Positions 14,957-22,819 of a DNA stretch of 26,531 bases are shown piece after piece. Below the pieces are notes generated by a model that worked only from the letters and a program-made list of their open reading frames with translations, was not told the DNA's origin and made no database searches. Location: NCBI GenBank assembly GCA_902465115.1, contig CABQMC010000004.1:1-26531 (forward strand). The letters run 5' to 3'. The position numbers and the translations under genes were made by a program. The stretch's first letter is position 1; every line of letters begins with the position of its first letter. The DNA is from an uncultured Collinsella sp. (GTDB taxonomy: Bacteria > Actinomycetota > Coriobacteriia > Coriobacteriales > Coriobacteriaceae).

Positions 14957-15286
14957 CTACGCGAGTTTCTTAAAGAAGCAGGTACGGTTGCCGGTGTGGC
15001 AGGCCGGACCCGGCGAGTCGACCTTGACCAGCAGCGTATCGCTATCGCAGTCGGCCCAGAGCTCCTTGACCTCCTGCATGTTGCCGCTTGTCGCGCCCTT
15101 GTTCCAGAGCTCCTGGCGGCTGCGGCTCCAAAACCACGTGGTCCCGGTCTTGAGCGTCAGCCCTACCGATTCCTCGTTCATCCAAGCAACCATAAGCACC
15201 TCGCCGGTGTCGTACTGCTGAACCACACAAGGAATCAATCCTTTGGCGTCGTATTTAAGATCCGCTGGAGTAGTAATTTCTCTCAT
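14957..15286 (-). CDS. hisI: Phosphoribosyl-AMP cyclohydrolase
   Basis: A 109-residue HisI. It opens the adenine ring of phosphoribosyl-AMP, the third step of histidine synthesis, as a zinc-dependent dimer. The motifs are [39 protein letters not shown], the metal-binding [10 protein letters not shown], and [13 protein letters not shown], whose three cysteines together bind zinc. The ATG at 15286 is preceded by GGGGAA; an in-frame start at 15355 would add residues outside the family (MSLGISGTW) and lies within the hairpin element upstream. The gap to hisF is 142 bases, the largest inside the downstream his genes, and holds a long inverted repeat, so expression of hisI and hisE may differ from that of hisA and hisF. 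Confidence 0.96.
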   Translation of the reverse strand: MREITTPADLKYDAKGLIPCVVQQYDTGEVLMVAWMNEESVGLTLKTGTTWFWSRSRQELWNKGATSGNMQEVKELWADCDSDTLLVKVDSPGPACHTGNRTCFFKKLA

Positions 15287-15324
15287 TTCAATTCCCCAAT
15301 TTAAACATCGCCGGTCGGCGAGGG

Positions 15325-15419
15325 TTGTCCAGGTGCCCGAGATTCCGAGCGACAAGCCCGACGACGCGTACTTAAGTACGCGAGGAGGGTTGGAGCCGGA
15401 AGGTCGGGTGCCTGGGCAA
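15325..15419. repeat. Long rod-like inverted repeat between hisF and hisI
   Basis: The outer arms 15325-15340 (TTGTCCAGGTGCCCGA) and 15404-15419 pair over 16 positions, three of them G-U in plus-strand RNA. Inside, TTCCG (15343-15347) pairs with CGGAA (15397-15401), AGCCC with GGGTT, and the centre is the perfect 16-base palindrome GCGTACTTAAGTACGC (15365-15380). The whole folds as one hairpin of about 95 nt. It may be a mobile repeat, an mRNA-processing element of the his transcript, or a small RNA. Confidence 0.8.
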
Positions 15420-15428
15420 GCCGCAGCA

Positions 15429-16211
15429 TTAGAAGTCCAACCTCACAGGAATACCCTGTGACGCCATATACTCCTTCACCTGGCGAATGCTGAAGGTTCC
15501 AAAGTGAAAGACGCTCGCCGCCAGCACGGCATCGGCTTCGCCCTCGATCACACCCTCAGCAAAATGCTCGAGCGTACCCACGCCGCCGCTCGCAATAACG
15601 GGAATCGGCACCGCGCGCGCCACGGCGCGGGTGAGCGCCAGGTCAAAGCCGGCCTTGGTGCCGTCGCGGTCCATACTGGTCAGCAAGATCTCGCCGGCGC
15701 CGCGACGAGCCGCTTCCTCGGCCCACGCCACCGCGTCGATACCCGTGGCGTTGCGGCCGCCCGCCGTGAAGACCTCCCACTTGTCGGCACCCGGCTCTCC
15801 GGGCAAACCGACGCGCTTGGCATCGATCGCCACGACCACAGCCTGACTGCCAAAAGCCGCGGCAGCCTGGCTAATCAGCGACGGGTCACGCACGGCCGCC
15901 GAGTTGAGCGACACCTTGTCGGCACCGGCGGCAACCATGGTCCGCATGCCCGCCAAGTCGCGAAAACCGCCGCCCACGGTATAGGGAATAGCGAGCTCCT
16001 CGGCCGCGTGCGCCGCCATCTCGATGGTCGTCGCGCGGTTATCGCTCGTGGCGGTAATGTCCAGGAAGACGACCTCGTCCGCGCCCTCGCAGTCGTAGGC
16101 GCGCGCCAACTCCACCGGATCGCCCGCATCGCGCAAGCTCACAAAGTTGACGCCCTTGACCACACGGCCGTCCTTGACGTCCAGACAGGGAATCACGCGT
16201 TTGGTAAGCAT
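15429..16211 (-). CDS. hisF: Imidazole glycerol phosphate synthase, cyclase subunit
   Basis: A 260-residue TIM-barrel protein. With HisH it converts PRFAR and ammonia to imidazole glycerol phosphate and AICAR. The catalytic acids are D11 ([13 protein letters not shown]) and D130 ([11 protein letters not shown]). The phosphate sites are VGGGFRDL near 79 and [11 protein letters not shown] near the C terminus, and [11 protein letters not shown] is present. The length is normal. It starts 3 bases after hisA, with the ribosome-binding site GGGAGGAG inside the hisA end. It partners HisH, encoded two genes upstream in the same operon. A 213-base stretch downstream ends at hisI and contains the inverted repeat. 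Confidence 0.98.
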   Translation of the reverse strand: MLTKRVIPCLDVKDGRVVKGVNFVSLRDAGDPVELARAYDCEGADEVVFLDITATSDNRATTIEMAAHAAEELAIPYTVGGGFRDLAGMRTMVAAGADKVSLNSAAVRDPSLISQAAAAFGSQAVVVAIDAKRVGLPGEPGADKWEVFTAGGRNATGIDAVAWAEEAARRGAGEILLTSMDRDGTKAGFDLALTRAVARAVPIPVIASGGVGTLEHFAEGVIEGEADAVLAASVFHFGTFSIRQVKEYMASQGIPVRLDF

Positions 16212-16214
16212 AGG

Positions 16215-16958
16215 CTACTCCTCCCCTCGGGCGGCGGCCAGTGCCCGGGTCAGCGTAAAGTTGCCCTCGTAGAGTGCGCGACCGGTAATGGCACCTTCAA
16301 TCGCGCCCTCACCCACTGCGGCCAGCGCACGGATGTCGTCGAGCGTAGAGATGCCGCCCGAAGCCACGACAGGAAAGCCCGCGACCTCGGCCACATGGCG
16401 ATACGCCGCCACATCGATGCCCGTCTGCATGCCATCGCGCGCGATGTCGGTATACACCAGATGCTTAAAGCCCAGCTCGGTGAGCTGCGCCACGGCATCG
16501 TCGAGTGCCACGCCCGCGCCGTCGCGCCAGCCGTTCACCTTGACCTGGCCGTCGCGAGCGGCGATGTCGGCCACGAGCAGCTCGCCAAAGCCTTGGGCCG
16601 CCACCTCGGCAAAACCCGGCTCGGTCACCAGCACGGTGCCCAGCGCAATGCGGCGCGCACCGTAGCCGGCCAACTCGTCGATGCGCGCGAGCGAGCGGAC
16701 GCCGCCGCCCACGTCCACAGACAGACCGTCGACGCCGCAGATGGCCTTAATCGCCGCCGAGTTAGCAGCGCGCGCGTCCTCGTCCTCGCCAAAGGCGGCG
16801 GACAGGTCGACGACGTGCACCCAGATCGCGCCCTGCTCGGCAAACGAGCGGGCAACGGCCACGGGGTCGTCGGAATATACCTTGCAGCGGCTGCGGTCGC
16901 CGCGCTCCAGGCGCACAACCTTGCCGCCGATCAGATCGATTGCGGGAAACAGGATCAT
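16215..16958 (-). CDS. hisA: ProFAR isomerase
   Basis: A 247-residue TIM barrel that isomerises ProFAR to PRFAR, the fourth step. Catalytic acids: D8 (FPAIDLIGGKVVRL) and D131 (VADIAARDGQVKVNGW). Phosphate-binding turns: VDVGGGVRSL and VASGGISTLDD. The HisA signature VRLERGDRSRCKVYSDDPV separates it from HisF. Actinobacteria often use a dual PriA enzyme that also serves tryptophan synthesis; its close similarity to HisA means a PriA function cannot be excluded, but the operon makes the histidine role certain. The start codon overlaps the hisH stop in an ATGA arrangement. Confidence 0.96.
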   Translation of the reverse strand: MILFPAIDLIGGKVVRLERGDRSRCKVYSDDPVAVARSFAEQGAIWVHVVDLSAAFGEDEDARAANSAAIKAICGVDGLSVDVGGGVRSLARIDELAGYGARRIALGTVLVTEPGFAEVAAQGFGELLVADIAARDGQVKVNGWRDGAGVALDDAVAQLTELGFKHLVYTDIARDGMQTGIDVAAYRHVAEVAGFPVVASGGISTLDDIRALAAVGEGAIEGAITGRALYEGNFTLTRALAAARGEE

Positions 16959-17656
16959 CGGCCGGCCTCCTCGACGATGTTGACGAAGTTCTTAAGGATG
17001 CGCTGCCCCAGCGCGGAGGATTTCTCGGGATGGAACTGGCAGCCCCACACGTTGCCATGGCGCACGATGCACGGGAAGCTCCGCGTATAGTGCGTGCGCG
17101 CCAGCACATCGGCGGCATCGGCGTCGTCGGACACCGCGTAGCTGTGGGTGAAGTACATGTTGGCACCCTCGGCAAAACCGGCAAGCAGCGGATCGGCCGC
17201 ACCGACGGGCGTCATGTGCACCTGGTCCCAGCCCACGTGCGGCACCTTCAGGCGACTCGATTCCAAGCGCGTACACGAGCCGCGCATGATACCCAGGCCA
17301 TCGACCCAGGGGCCGCCGACCTGCTCGGAGGCGTTGCCGTCCGCGGCAACACCCTCGTCCGCAGGCACGCCCTCGTTGCCGCGCTCAAAAAATAGCTGAA
17401 GGCCCAGGCAGATACCGAGTAGCGGAGTTCCGGCGGCGACGGCATCGAGCACCGCGTCCGCCTCGCCGCTCTGGCGCATAAAGGCGATCGCGTCATAGAA
17501 CGCGCCCACGCCCGGGATAACCAAGCCGTCGGCGTTACGGATCTGCTCCGGATCGTCCGACGTGCAGACGGCGGCACCGGCGCGCGCAAGCCCACGCGCA
17601 ACGCTAGACAAGTTGCCCTTGTGGTAGTCGACCACCACGACCTTCGGTTCGCCCAC
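16955..17656 (-). CDS. hisH: Imidazole glycerol phosphate synthase, glutamine amidotransferase subunit
   Basis: A 233-residue class I glutamine amidotransferase that supplies ammonia to HisF. It shows VVVDYHKGNLSSVARGL at the N terminus, PGVGAFYDAI, the nucleophile C83 in LLGICLGLQLFFERG, and the catalytic His-Glu pair in GCQFHPEKS. The GTG at 17656 is chosen because AAGGAGGG precedes it by 5 bases; the frame is open further upstream but the residues there do not belong to the family. An acidic insert of about 15-20 residues follows the nucleophile elbow (VPADEGVAADGNASEQ), longer than in typical HisH and probably surface-exposed. It overlaps hisA by 4 bases. A 46-base gap with a possible hairpin separates it from hisB. 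Confidence 0.96.
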   Translation of the reverse strand: MGEPKVVVVDYHKGNLSSVARGLARAGAAVCTSDDPEQIRNADGLVIPGVGAFYDAIAFMRQSGEADAVLDAVAAGTPLLGICLGLQLFFERGNEGVPADEGVAADGNASEQVGGPWVDGLGIMRGSCTRLESSRLKVPHVGWDQVHMTPVGAADPLLAGFAEGANMYFTHSYAVSDDADAADVLARTHYTRSFPCIVRHGNVWGCQFHPEKSSALGQRILKNFVNIVEEAGR

Positions 17657-17675
17657 GCGACCCTCCTTTTCCCCA

Positions 17676-17704
17676 TTCAAAACCTGTCCCTTTTTTGGCA
17701 GGTT
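17676..17704 (-). terminator. Weak terminator-like hairpin between hisB and hisH
   Basis: On the minus strand AACCTG (17704-17699) pairs with CAGGTT (17686-17681), loop of 12 with six A, followed by TTGAA after the stem. The stem includes the hisB stop codon. The T tract is short, so full termination is unlikely; partial attenuation or mRNA processing is possible. Confidence 0.3.
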
Positions 17705-18290
17705 ACAGCGATCCCTTGGTGCTGGGGATGCCCTGCACGCGGGGATCGAGCTCGCAGGCGCGGCGCATCGTGCGGCCCACGGCCTTAAAGGCAGCCTCGA
17801 TAATGTGATGCGAGTTGCCACCCGCCAGTTCGCGCACGTGCAGCGTGAGCTTGGCGTCACGCGCAAAGGCGTAGAAGAACTCGACGGCCAGCTCGGTATC
17901 GAAGCTGCCCACGCGCTCGGTCGGCACGGGCAGCTCGCAGTAGGCCTGCCCGCGGCCCGAAATATCAACAGCAGCCATCACAAGCGTCTCGTCCATGGCA
18001 ATCGCCGCGTCGGCAAAGCGCGTAATGCCCGCCTTGTCGCCCAGCGCCTGGCAAAACGCCTCGCCCAGCACGATACCCGTGTCCTCAACGGTGTGGTGCG
18101 CATCGACCTCCACGTCGCCCACCGCGTGCACCGTCAGATCGAACAGACCATGGCGGCCAAAAGCGTTGAGCATGTGGTCGAAAAACGGCACGCCGGTCGA
18201 GATATCGCACACGCCGCTTCCGTCCAGGTCGAGCTTTACGACAATGTCGGTCTCGCCCGTCTTGCGGGTCACCTCGGCATAGCGGTCCAT
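17703..18290 (-). CDS. hisB: Imidazoleglycerol-phosphate dehydratase
   Basis: A 195-residue single-function HisB that dehydrates imidazole glycerol phosphate to imidazole acetol phosphate. It has both manganese-binding repeats: HHTVEDTGIVLGEAF near 65-79 and GGNSHHIIEAAFKAVGR near 160-176, plus GVPFFDHMLNAFGRHG. It lacks the N-terminal histidinol phosphatase domain found in enterobacterial HisB, so another protein must do that step; the PHP gene at 13657-14565 is the likely one. The start directly abuts the hisC stop with no gap, and its ribosome-binding site GGAGGAG lies within the hisC end. Confidence 0.98.
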   Translation of the reverse strand: MDRYAEVTRKTGETDIVVKLDLDGSGVCDISTGVPFFDHMLNAFGRHGLFDLTVHAVGDVEVDAHHTVEDTGIVLGEAFCQALGDKAGITRFADAAIAMDETLVMAAVDISGRGQAYCELPVPTERVGSFDTELAVEFFYAFARDAKLTLHVRELAGGNSHHIIEAAFKAVGRTMRRACELDPRVQGIPSTKGSL

Positions 18291-19406
18291 CTACATCTCC
18301 TCCTTCACCAGCGTGGCAAACGCGGCCAGCACCTCGTCGTTTTCCTGCGGGGTACCCACGGTAATGCGTAGGCAGTCCGCGAGCCCCGGCGCGTAGCTAA
18401 AGTCGCGCACCAAAATCGAATACTCGCCGCGCAGACGCTCGCGCACGCGCGTGGCATGCGGCGTGCGCACGAGCACAAAGTTCGCCGCGCTCGGCCACGC
18501 CTCCACGGTCAGACCCTCGGCAGCCATTGCGCGTAGGGCGCACAGCTCGCGCTCGCGCTCGGATGCAACCTGTGCCACTACGGGCGCGTACGCATCGCGG
18601 GCACGCACGCAGGCAAGCGCGGCGGCCTGGCTCAGCACGTTAACCGAGTAGATTTGGCGAATCGCCGCAAACACATCGATGACCTCGGGCGCCGCGATCA
18701 CATAGCCCAGACGCGTGCCGGCGGCGCCAAACGCCTTGGACAGCGTATGCAGAATCACCAGGTTGGGATGCTCGGCGATAAGGCCTTGCGCCGTGGTGGC
18801 CGCGCCAAACGAATCGTCCGCAAACTCAACGTAGGCCTCGTCGACCATGACCATGCCGAGGCACGCATCGCACAGGGCCGCGACAAAGTCGAGCGGCGTC
18901 ACATCGCCCGTGGGGTTATTGGGCGAGGTCACGATCGCCAGATTGCACTCGGGCGCCGCTGCGAGCACAGCCGCTTGGTCGAGCTCAAAGGTCGCCGGGT
19001 CGCGCCACACATCGCGCACCTCGGTCTGACAAAGCGACGCAAAGAACGCATACTCGCTAAAGCACGGCGGGCAGTTGAGCAGGGTCCGTCCCGCGCCGCC
19101 AAACGCCAGCAAGTAGTTATAGAGCAGCTCGTCGCCGCCGTTTCCCACGCAAATATTCTCACGCGCCACGCCATGCCAAGCGACAAGCTCGTCGCGCAGG
19201 TCGTTGGACATGGGATCGGGATAGCGGTTGAGCGGTGTGGCAGCCAAGGCCGCGTCGATCGCCTCGCGCACGCCGACCGGCACGGGATAGGTGTTCTCGT
19301 TGGCCGAAAGATTGATGCGCGTGGGCGTAAAGTTGGGATCGTAGGGCTCAATACCGGCCAAGTAGGGCTGGACGAGCTCCTTCATGCGCGGCGTCAGCTC
19401 GGCCAT
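18291..19406 (-). CDS. hisC: Histidinol-phosphate aminotransferase
   Basis: A 371-residue fold-type I PLP enzyme that transfers the amino group of glutamate to imidazole acetol phosphate. Motifs: INLSANENTYPVP near the N terminus, GNGGDELLYNYLLAFG, the NPTG motif in TSPNNPTGDV, VDEAYVEFA with the PLP-binding Asp, and the Schiff-base lysine in LHTLSKAFGAAGTRLGY. Near the C terminus, LRITVGTPQENDEVL is typical of HisC. The length fits. It starts 1 base after hisD ends, with AGGAGG upstream. Related aminotransferases can act on aromatic substrates, but the operon settles the main role. Confidence 0.97.
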   Translation of the reverse strand: MAELTPRMKELVQPYLAGIEPYDPNFTPTRINLSANENTYPVPVGVREAIDAALAATPLNRYPDPMSNDLRDELVAWHGVARENICVGNGGDELLYNYLLAFGGAGRTLLNCPPCFSEYAFFASLCQTEVRDVWRDPATFELDQAAVLAAAPECNLAIVTSPNNPTGDVTPLDFVAALCDACLGMVMVDEAYVEFADDSFGAATTAQGLIAEHPNLVILHTLSKAFGAAGTRLGYVIAAPEVIDVFAAIRQIYSVNVLSQAAALACVRARDAYAPVVAQVASERERELCALRAMAAEGLTVEAWPSAANFVLVRTPHATRVRERLRGEYSILVRDFSYAPGLADCLRITVGTPQENDEVLAAFATLVKEEM

Positions 19407-19407
19407 G

Positions 19408-20829
19408 TTAGGCCTCCTCGCCGGTCGCGCCAGCGGAAGTCAGGTCCACGCCCTCGGCGACCGTCGCGGTCGTATCACCCGGCCAGGCGACCTTGGTCAG
19501 GTCGGCCGCAGCCAGCGACTCGGCACTCACGGCATCCTCGCCCTGCTCCAGCACACGGCGACGCAGAGCGGCAGAGAGCGCGTGTGCCCACAGGCCCTCG
19601 GCCTCGGCCAGACGCTGCGTAGCGGGAGCGTCGGAGAGCAGGCCCTCGGGCGTATAGCAAATGACACTCGAGCGCTTGACGAACTCTTCGACCGAAAGCG
19701 GGTTGGAGAACATGGCCGTGCCGCCGGTCGGCAGCGTGTGGTTGGGGCCGGCAACATAATCGCCAAGCGGCTCGGAGCTCCAAGCGCCCACAAAGATGGC
19801 GCCGGCGTTGCGGATGCCGCCAAGCAGGCCCATCGCATCCTTGCAGTGCAGCTCCAAGTGCTCGGGCGCCACGGTGTTCACCGCCTCGACGGCGGCAGCC
19901 ATGTCGGCGGCCACCACGATGGTGCCCTCGTTGTCGAGCGAGGCGCGCGTGATCTCGGCACGCGGCGACTGCGCCACCAGGATGTCGATGCCGGCCTCGA
20001 CCTCGCGCGCAAACTGCTCGTCGCAAGTCACCAGATAGCAGGCTGCCAGTGGATCGTGCTCGGCCTGAGCCATCAGGTCTGCCGCGACCACCATAGGCTT
20101 GGCCGTGGCATCGGCCAGCACGCAGACCTCGGAGGGACCGGCGACCATATCGATACCCACGTCACCCGAGACAATCTGCTTGGCAGCGGCAACAAAAGCG
20201 TTACCCGGACCGGTGATCTTGTCGACACGCGGAATGGTCTCGGTACCGTACGCCAGCGCGGCCACGGCCTGAGCGCCGCCCACCATATAGATTTCGTCCA
20301 CGCCGCCGAGCTTTGCCGCGGCGAGCGTGTAGGGGCTGATCAGGCCGTCCTTTTGCGGCGGCGTCACCATAACCACGCGCCTGACGCCGGCAACCTTGGC
20401 GGGAATGGCGTTCATGAGCACGGTGGAGGGATATTGCGCGCGGCCGCCCGGTACATAGATGCCGGCCGCCGCGAGCGGGGTCACCTTAACGCCGAGCATC
20501 GTGCCGTCCGCACGCGTGGTAAACCAGCTCTGCTCGACCTCGCGCTGGTGAAACTCACGAATCTGGCGCGCGGCCTTCTCGAGCGCGGCGACAAAGGCCG
20601 GATCAAGACCTTCGAGCGCGGCATCGATCTGCTCTTGCGGCAAGCGGAAGCTCTGCAGCTCGACACCGTCAAAACGCTGGCAGTAATCGCGCACCGCGGC
20701 ATCGCCGTTGGCACGCACGTTGGCCACGATATCGCGGGCGGCGTCAACGATGTTTTGCGGCAGCACGCCCTTGCGGTTGAGCTGGTTGGTAACGAGGCGC
20801 TCACCGGGAGCAAGCTTGATGGTCTTCAT
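19408..20829 (-). CDS. hisD: Histidinol dehydrogenase
   Basis: A 473-residue zinc enzyme that oxidises histidinol to histidine in two NAD-dependent steps. Motifs: [37 protein letters not shown], the signature [14 protein letters not shown], the zinc-region [11 protein letters not shown], the catalytic APEHLELHC, and [15 protein letters not shown]. After the core ends at about residue 430, a tail of some 40 residues rich in Ala and Thr ([19 protein letters not shown]) is longer than usual. The ATG at 20829 follows AGGGGAT. A GC-rich gap of 105 bases, able to form hairpins but without a clear terminator, separates it from hisZG. Confidence 0.98.
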   Translation of the reverse strand: MKTIKLAPGERLVTNQLNRKGVLPQNIVDAARDIVANVRANGDAAVRDYCQRFDGVELQSFRLPQEQIDAALEGLDPAFVAALEKAARQIREFHQREVEQSWFTTRADGTMLGVKVTPLAAAGIYVPGGRAQYPSTVLMNAIPAKVAGVRRVVMVTPPQKDGLISPYTLAAAKLGGVDEIYMVGGAQAVAALAYGTETIPRVDKITGPGNAFVAAAKQIVSGDVGIDMVAGPSEVCVLADATAKPMVVAADLMAQAEHDPLAACYLVTCDEQFAREVEAGIDILVAQSPRAEITRASLDNEGTIVVAADMAAAVEAVNTVAPEHLELHCKDAMGLLGGIRNAGAIFVGAWSSEPLGDYVAGPNHTLPTGGTAMFSNPLSVEEFVKRSSVICYTPEGLLSDAPATQRLAEAEGLWAHALSAALRRRVLEQGEDAVSAESLAAADLTKVAWPGDTTATVAEGVDLTSAGATGEEA

Positions 20830-20934
20830 ATCGGTATCCCCTATCGGTCGAGGTTGTGTTCGAAAAACGAGAGGCCGGGCGGCGGCGCCAGTCGGCCCGC
20901 AACCCGGACGTTGGGGCGCCCGTGCGTGCTCGCG

Positions 20935-22650
20935 CTATTGTGCCGAGCCCGCGACGGGCTCAAAATGCTTGTCCTTAACGGCCGCGGCCAAGCGATCTGC
21001 CAGGTTGCGTACGCGCGGATCCAGGCGCGCAGCACCCGGATTGACAAAGAAGCGGGCCGTGCAGTCCATGATGCGGCCGGTGATGACCAGGTCGTTGTCG
21101 CGCAGCGTGGCGCCCGTGGCGGCAATATCCACGATACGGTCGGTCATACCGACGATGGGGCCCAGCTCGATGTTACCGTGCAGCGAGACGATATCGGCGT
21201 TCACGCCGCGCTCGGCATACCAGGCACTCGCGATGCGCGGATACTTGGTGGCCACGCGAAGCGACCCACGGCGGGCATAGTTGCGATCGGCCTGGCCGGC
21301 GCGCCACGCGGGCTCCGCCTCGATAAACGTGCACAGGCCGTAGCCCAGATCGACCAGCTGCAGCAGGTTGAGGTCTGCCTCGATGAGCGAGTCCCAACCG
21401 CAGATGCCGCAATCGGCACCACCGCAGCCCACAAAGGCAGGCGCATCGCTGGGGCGCACGATGACAAACTCGATATCGCCGACCGCGCCCTCGACGGCAC
21501 GCGTGTCGCGGCCGCGCACGATCAGGTGACGGCCGGGGTCGCGCAGCTCAGAGACGTCCAAGCCCGCGGTCTCGAGCACGTCGAGCGTGTCGGCCTTAAG
21601 CGAGCCCTTGGGCACGGCGATACGCAGCGGACCCTCGGCGCCACGGCCCACGGCGTGGTCGCCATCGGGGGCGGCGTCCTCGGCCGAAGTGCGCGCGGCC
21701 TCCAGACGCTCGAGCGAAAAGGCGAAGCCCGCCGCCGGCACCTCGATGCCGTCGCCAAATGCGCCGGTAAAGATGGAGTCGTAGCGACCGCCCGAGCCCA
21801 CCGGATCGGGCAGGCCGCCGGCATAGGCCTTAAAGACCAGGCCCGTGTAGTAATCGAAAGAGTTCATGATGGAGAAGTCGAATGACAGCACCTGGGCGTC
21901 CTCGGGTGCCAGGCCCTCGACCAGGGCACGCAGCTCGCGCGTCAGCGGCGCGACGATACCGGCGGCCTCCAGCAGCGCGTCCACGCGGTCGAGCACCTCG
22001 GCACCGCCGTGCAGACGCGGCAGCTCGCAAATGGCGGCCTTGACGGCATCGGACTCGGTGCTTGCCGCCACGCGGGCATCGAGGCCCACAAAGTCGTTGG
22101 CGTGCACGCAGCGCAGGGCCTCGGCGGCCAGTTCGCGATCCTCGCACGCCGCGAGCAGCTCCTTAAACGGACGCACGCTACCTGCGATAATGCGCGCATC
22201 GGGCAGTGCCAGCTTGCGCACGGCCTCGGCCACCAGCGAGACGATCTCGACATCGCCCGTGGTATCGCCCGCACCGATAAGCTCAAAGCCCAGCTGCGTA
22301 AACTGACGCGAGCCACCGGCATTGCGCTGACACTCGCGGACCACCGGCGCCTCATAGCGCAGGCGCAGCGGCAGATCGGCCGCGCGCATACGAGTCGAAA
22401 CCAGGCGAACGATCGGCAGCGTGTTGTCGGGACGGACCACCAGCAGGCGACCGTCGTCATCAAAAAGCTTGAACGGCGTGTCCGCGATGCGGCCGCCTTC
22501 CTCGAGCGAACCCTTGTCCTCGAGCAGCGGCGTCTCGACCGGCAGGTAATGATGCTCCCTAAAGCAGCCCTTCACCGCACATGCAATCTCCTCGCGCGCC
22601 TGAGCCTCCTCGGGCAATATGTCCCGGAATCCCCACGGTGTGGCCGTCAT
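20935..22650 (-). CDS. hisZG: Fused HisZ-HisG: ATP phosphoribosyltransferase regulatory plus catalytic subunit
   Basis: A 571-residue protein joining two proteins usually made separately. Residues 1-320 are HisZ, a histidyl-tRNA synthetase-like regulatory subunit: TPWGFRDILPEEAQARE, LVVRPDNTLPIVRLVS, RYEAPVVRECQRNAGGSRQF, and SFDYYTGLVFKAY. Residues about 321-341 form a linker (AEDAAPDGDHAVGRGAEG). Residues 342-562 are short-form HisG: LRIAVPKGSL, ADCGICGWDSLIEAD, VATKYPRIA, and the PRPP loop DIAATGATL at 508-516. Short HisG needs HisZ for activity and histidine feedback, so the fusion fixes a 1:1 ratio. The frame is continuous with no stop. The ATG at 22650 follows GAGGAGG. It is the first gene of the his operon. 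The catalytic domain has an unusual C409-x4-C414-x2-C417 cluster. Confidence 0.95.
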   Translation of the reverse strand: MTATPWGFRDILPEEAQAREEIACAVKGCFREHHYLPVETPLLEDKGSLEEGGRIADTPFKLFDDDGRLLVVRPDNTLPIVRLVSTRMRAADLPLRLRYEAPVVRECQRNAGGSRQFTQLGFELIGAGDTTGDVEIVSLVAEAVRKLALPDARIIAGSVRPFKELLAACEDRELAAEALRCVHANDFVGLDARVAASTESDAVKAAICELPRLHGGAEVLDRVDALLEAAGIVAPLTRELRALVEGLAPEDAQVLSFDFSIMNSFDYYTGLVFKAYAGGLPDPVGSGGRYDSIFTGAFGDGIEVPAAGFAFSLERLEAARTSAEDAAPDGDHAVGRGAEGPLRIAVPKGSLKADTLDVLETAGLDVSELRDPGRHLIVRGRDTRAVEGAVGDIEFVIVRPSDAPAFVGCGGADCGICGWDSLIEADLNLLQLVDLGYGLCTFIEAEPAWRAGQADRNYARRGSLRVATKYPRIASAWYAERGVNADIVSLHGNIELGPIVGMTDRIVDIAATGATLRDNDLVITGRIMDCTARFFVNPGAARLDPRVRNLADRLAAAVKDKHFEPVAGSAQ

Positions 22651-22679
22651 CTGGTGAGCCTCCTCATGCTGTGTTTCAT
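22647..22679 (-). other. Possible 10-codon leader ORF overlapping hisZG start
   Basis: Upstream of hisZG a frame ATG-AAA-CAC... encodes MKHSMRRLTR and its TGA overlaps the hisZG ATG (ATGA arrangement). It contains one His only, so classical attenuation by a His-rich leader is not supported, and it lacks a clear ribosome-binding site. Its role may be coupling, or it may be chance. Confidence 0.2.
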
Positions 22680-22686
22680 ATAGAAC

Positions 22687-22716
22687 AGAAGACCGGTATA
22701 GCTCCGCCGGTCTTCT
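22687..22716 (-). promoter_or_regulatory. Perfect 10-bp hairpin in the his leader
   Basis: AGAAGACCGG and CCGGTCTTCT, with a 10-base loop, lie 37 bases before the hisZG ATG. On the minus strand the stem is followed by GTTCTATATG, not a clean T-run. It could end the upstream epimerase transcript weakly, or be a leader structure or operator of the his operon. No convincing promoter hexamer pair is seen in 22717-22819, though the AT-rich TAGTATGCT is a candidate -10. Confidence 0.45.
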
Positions 22717-22819
22717 GGGTACTTTAGCATACTAGAGTGTTTGCGGGGAAAATCCATCGCAGCCGCTCACGCCGTATTCATTTGGAAACATAGGGCAGAT
22801 CGCCGCAACCCAAACCCGC

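Noticed and set aside
15504..17090. Plus-strand open frame of 528 codons
   Set aside because: Antisense to hisF, hisA and hisH; composition rich in His, Arg and Ala and no recognisable domain.
19384..21885. Plus-strand open frame of 833 codons
   Set aside because: Antisense shadow of hisD and hisZG, both of which have full family signatures on the minus strand.
22651..22819. T-box riboswitch in front of the his operon
   Set aside because: The region is short and shows neither the conserved T-box sequence nor an antiterminator/terminator pair.
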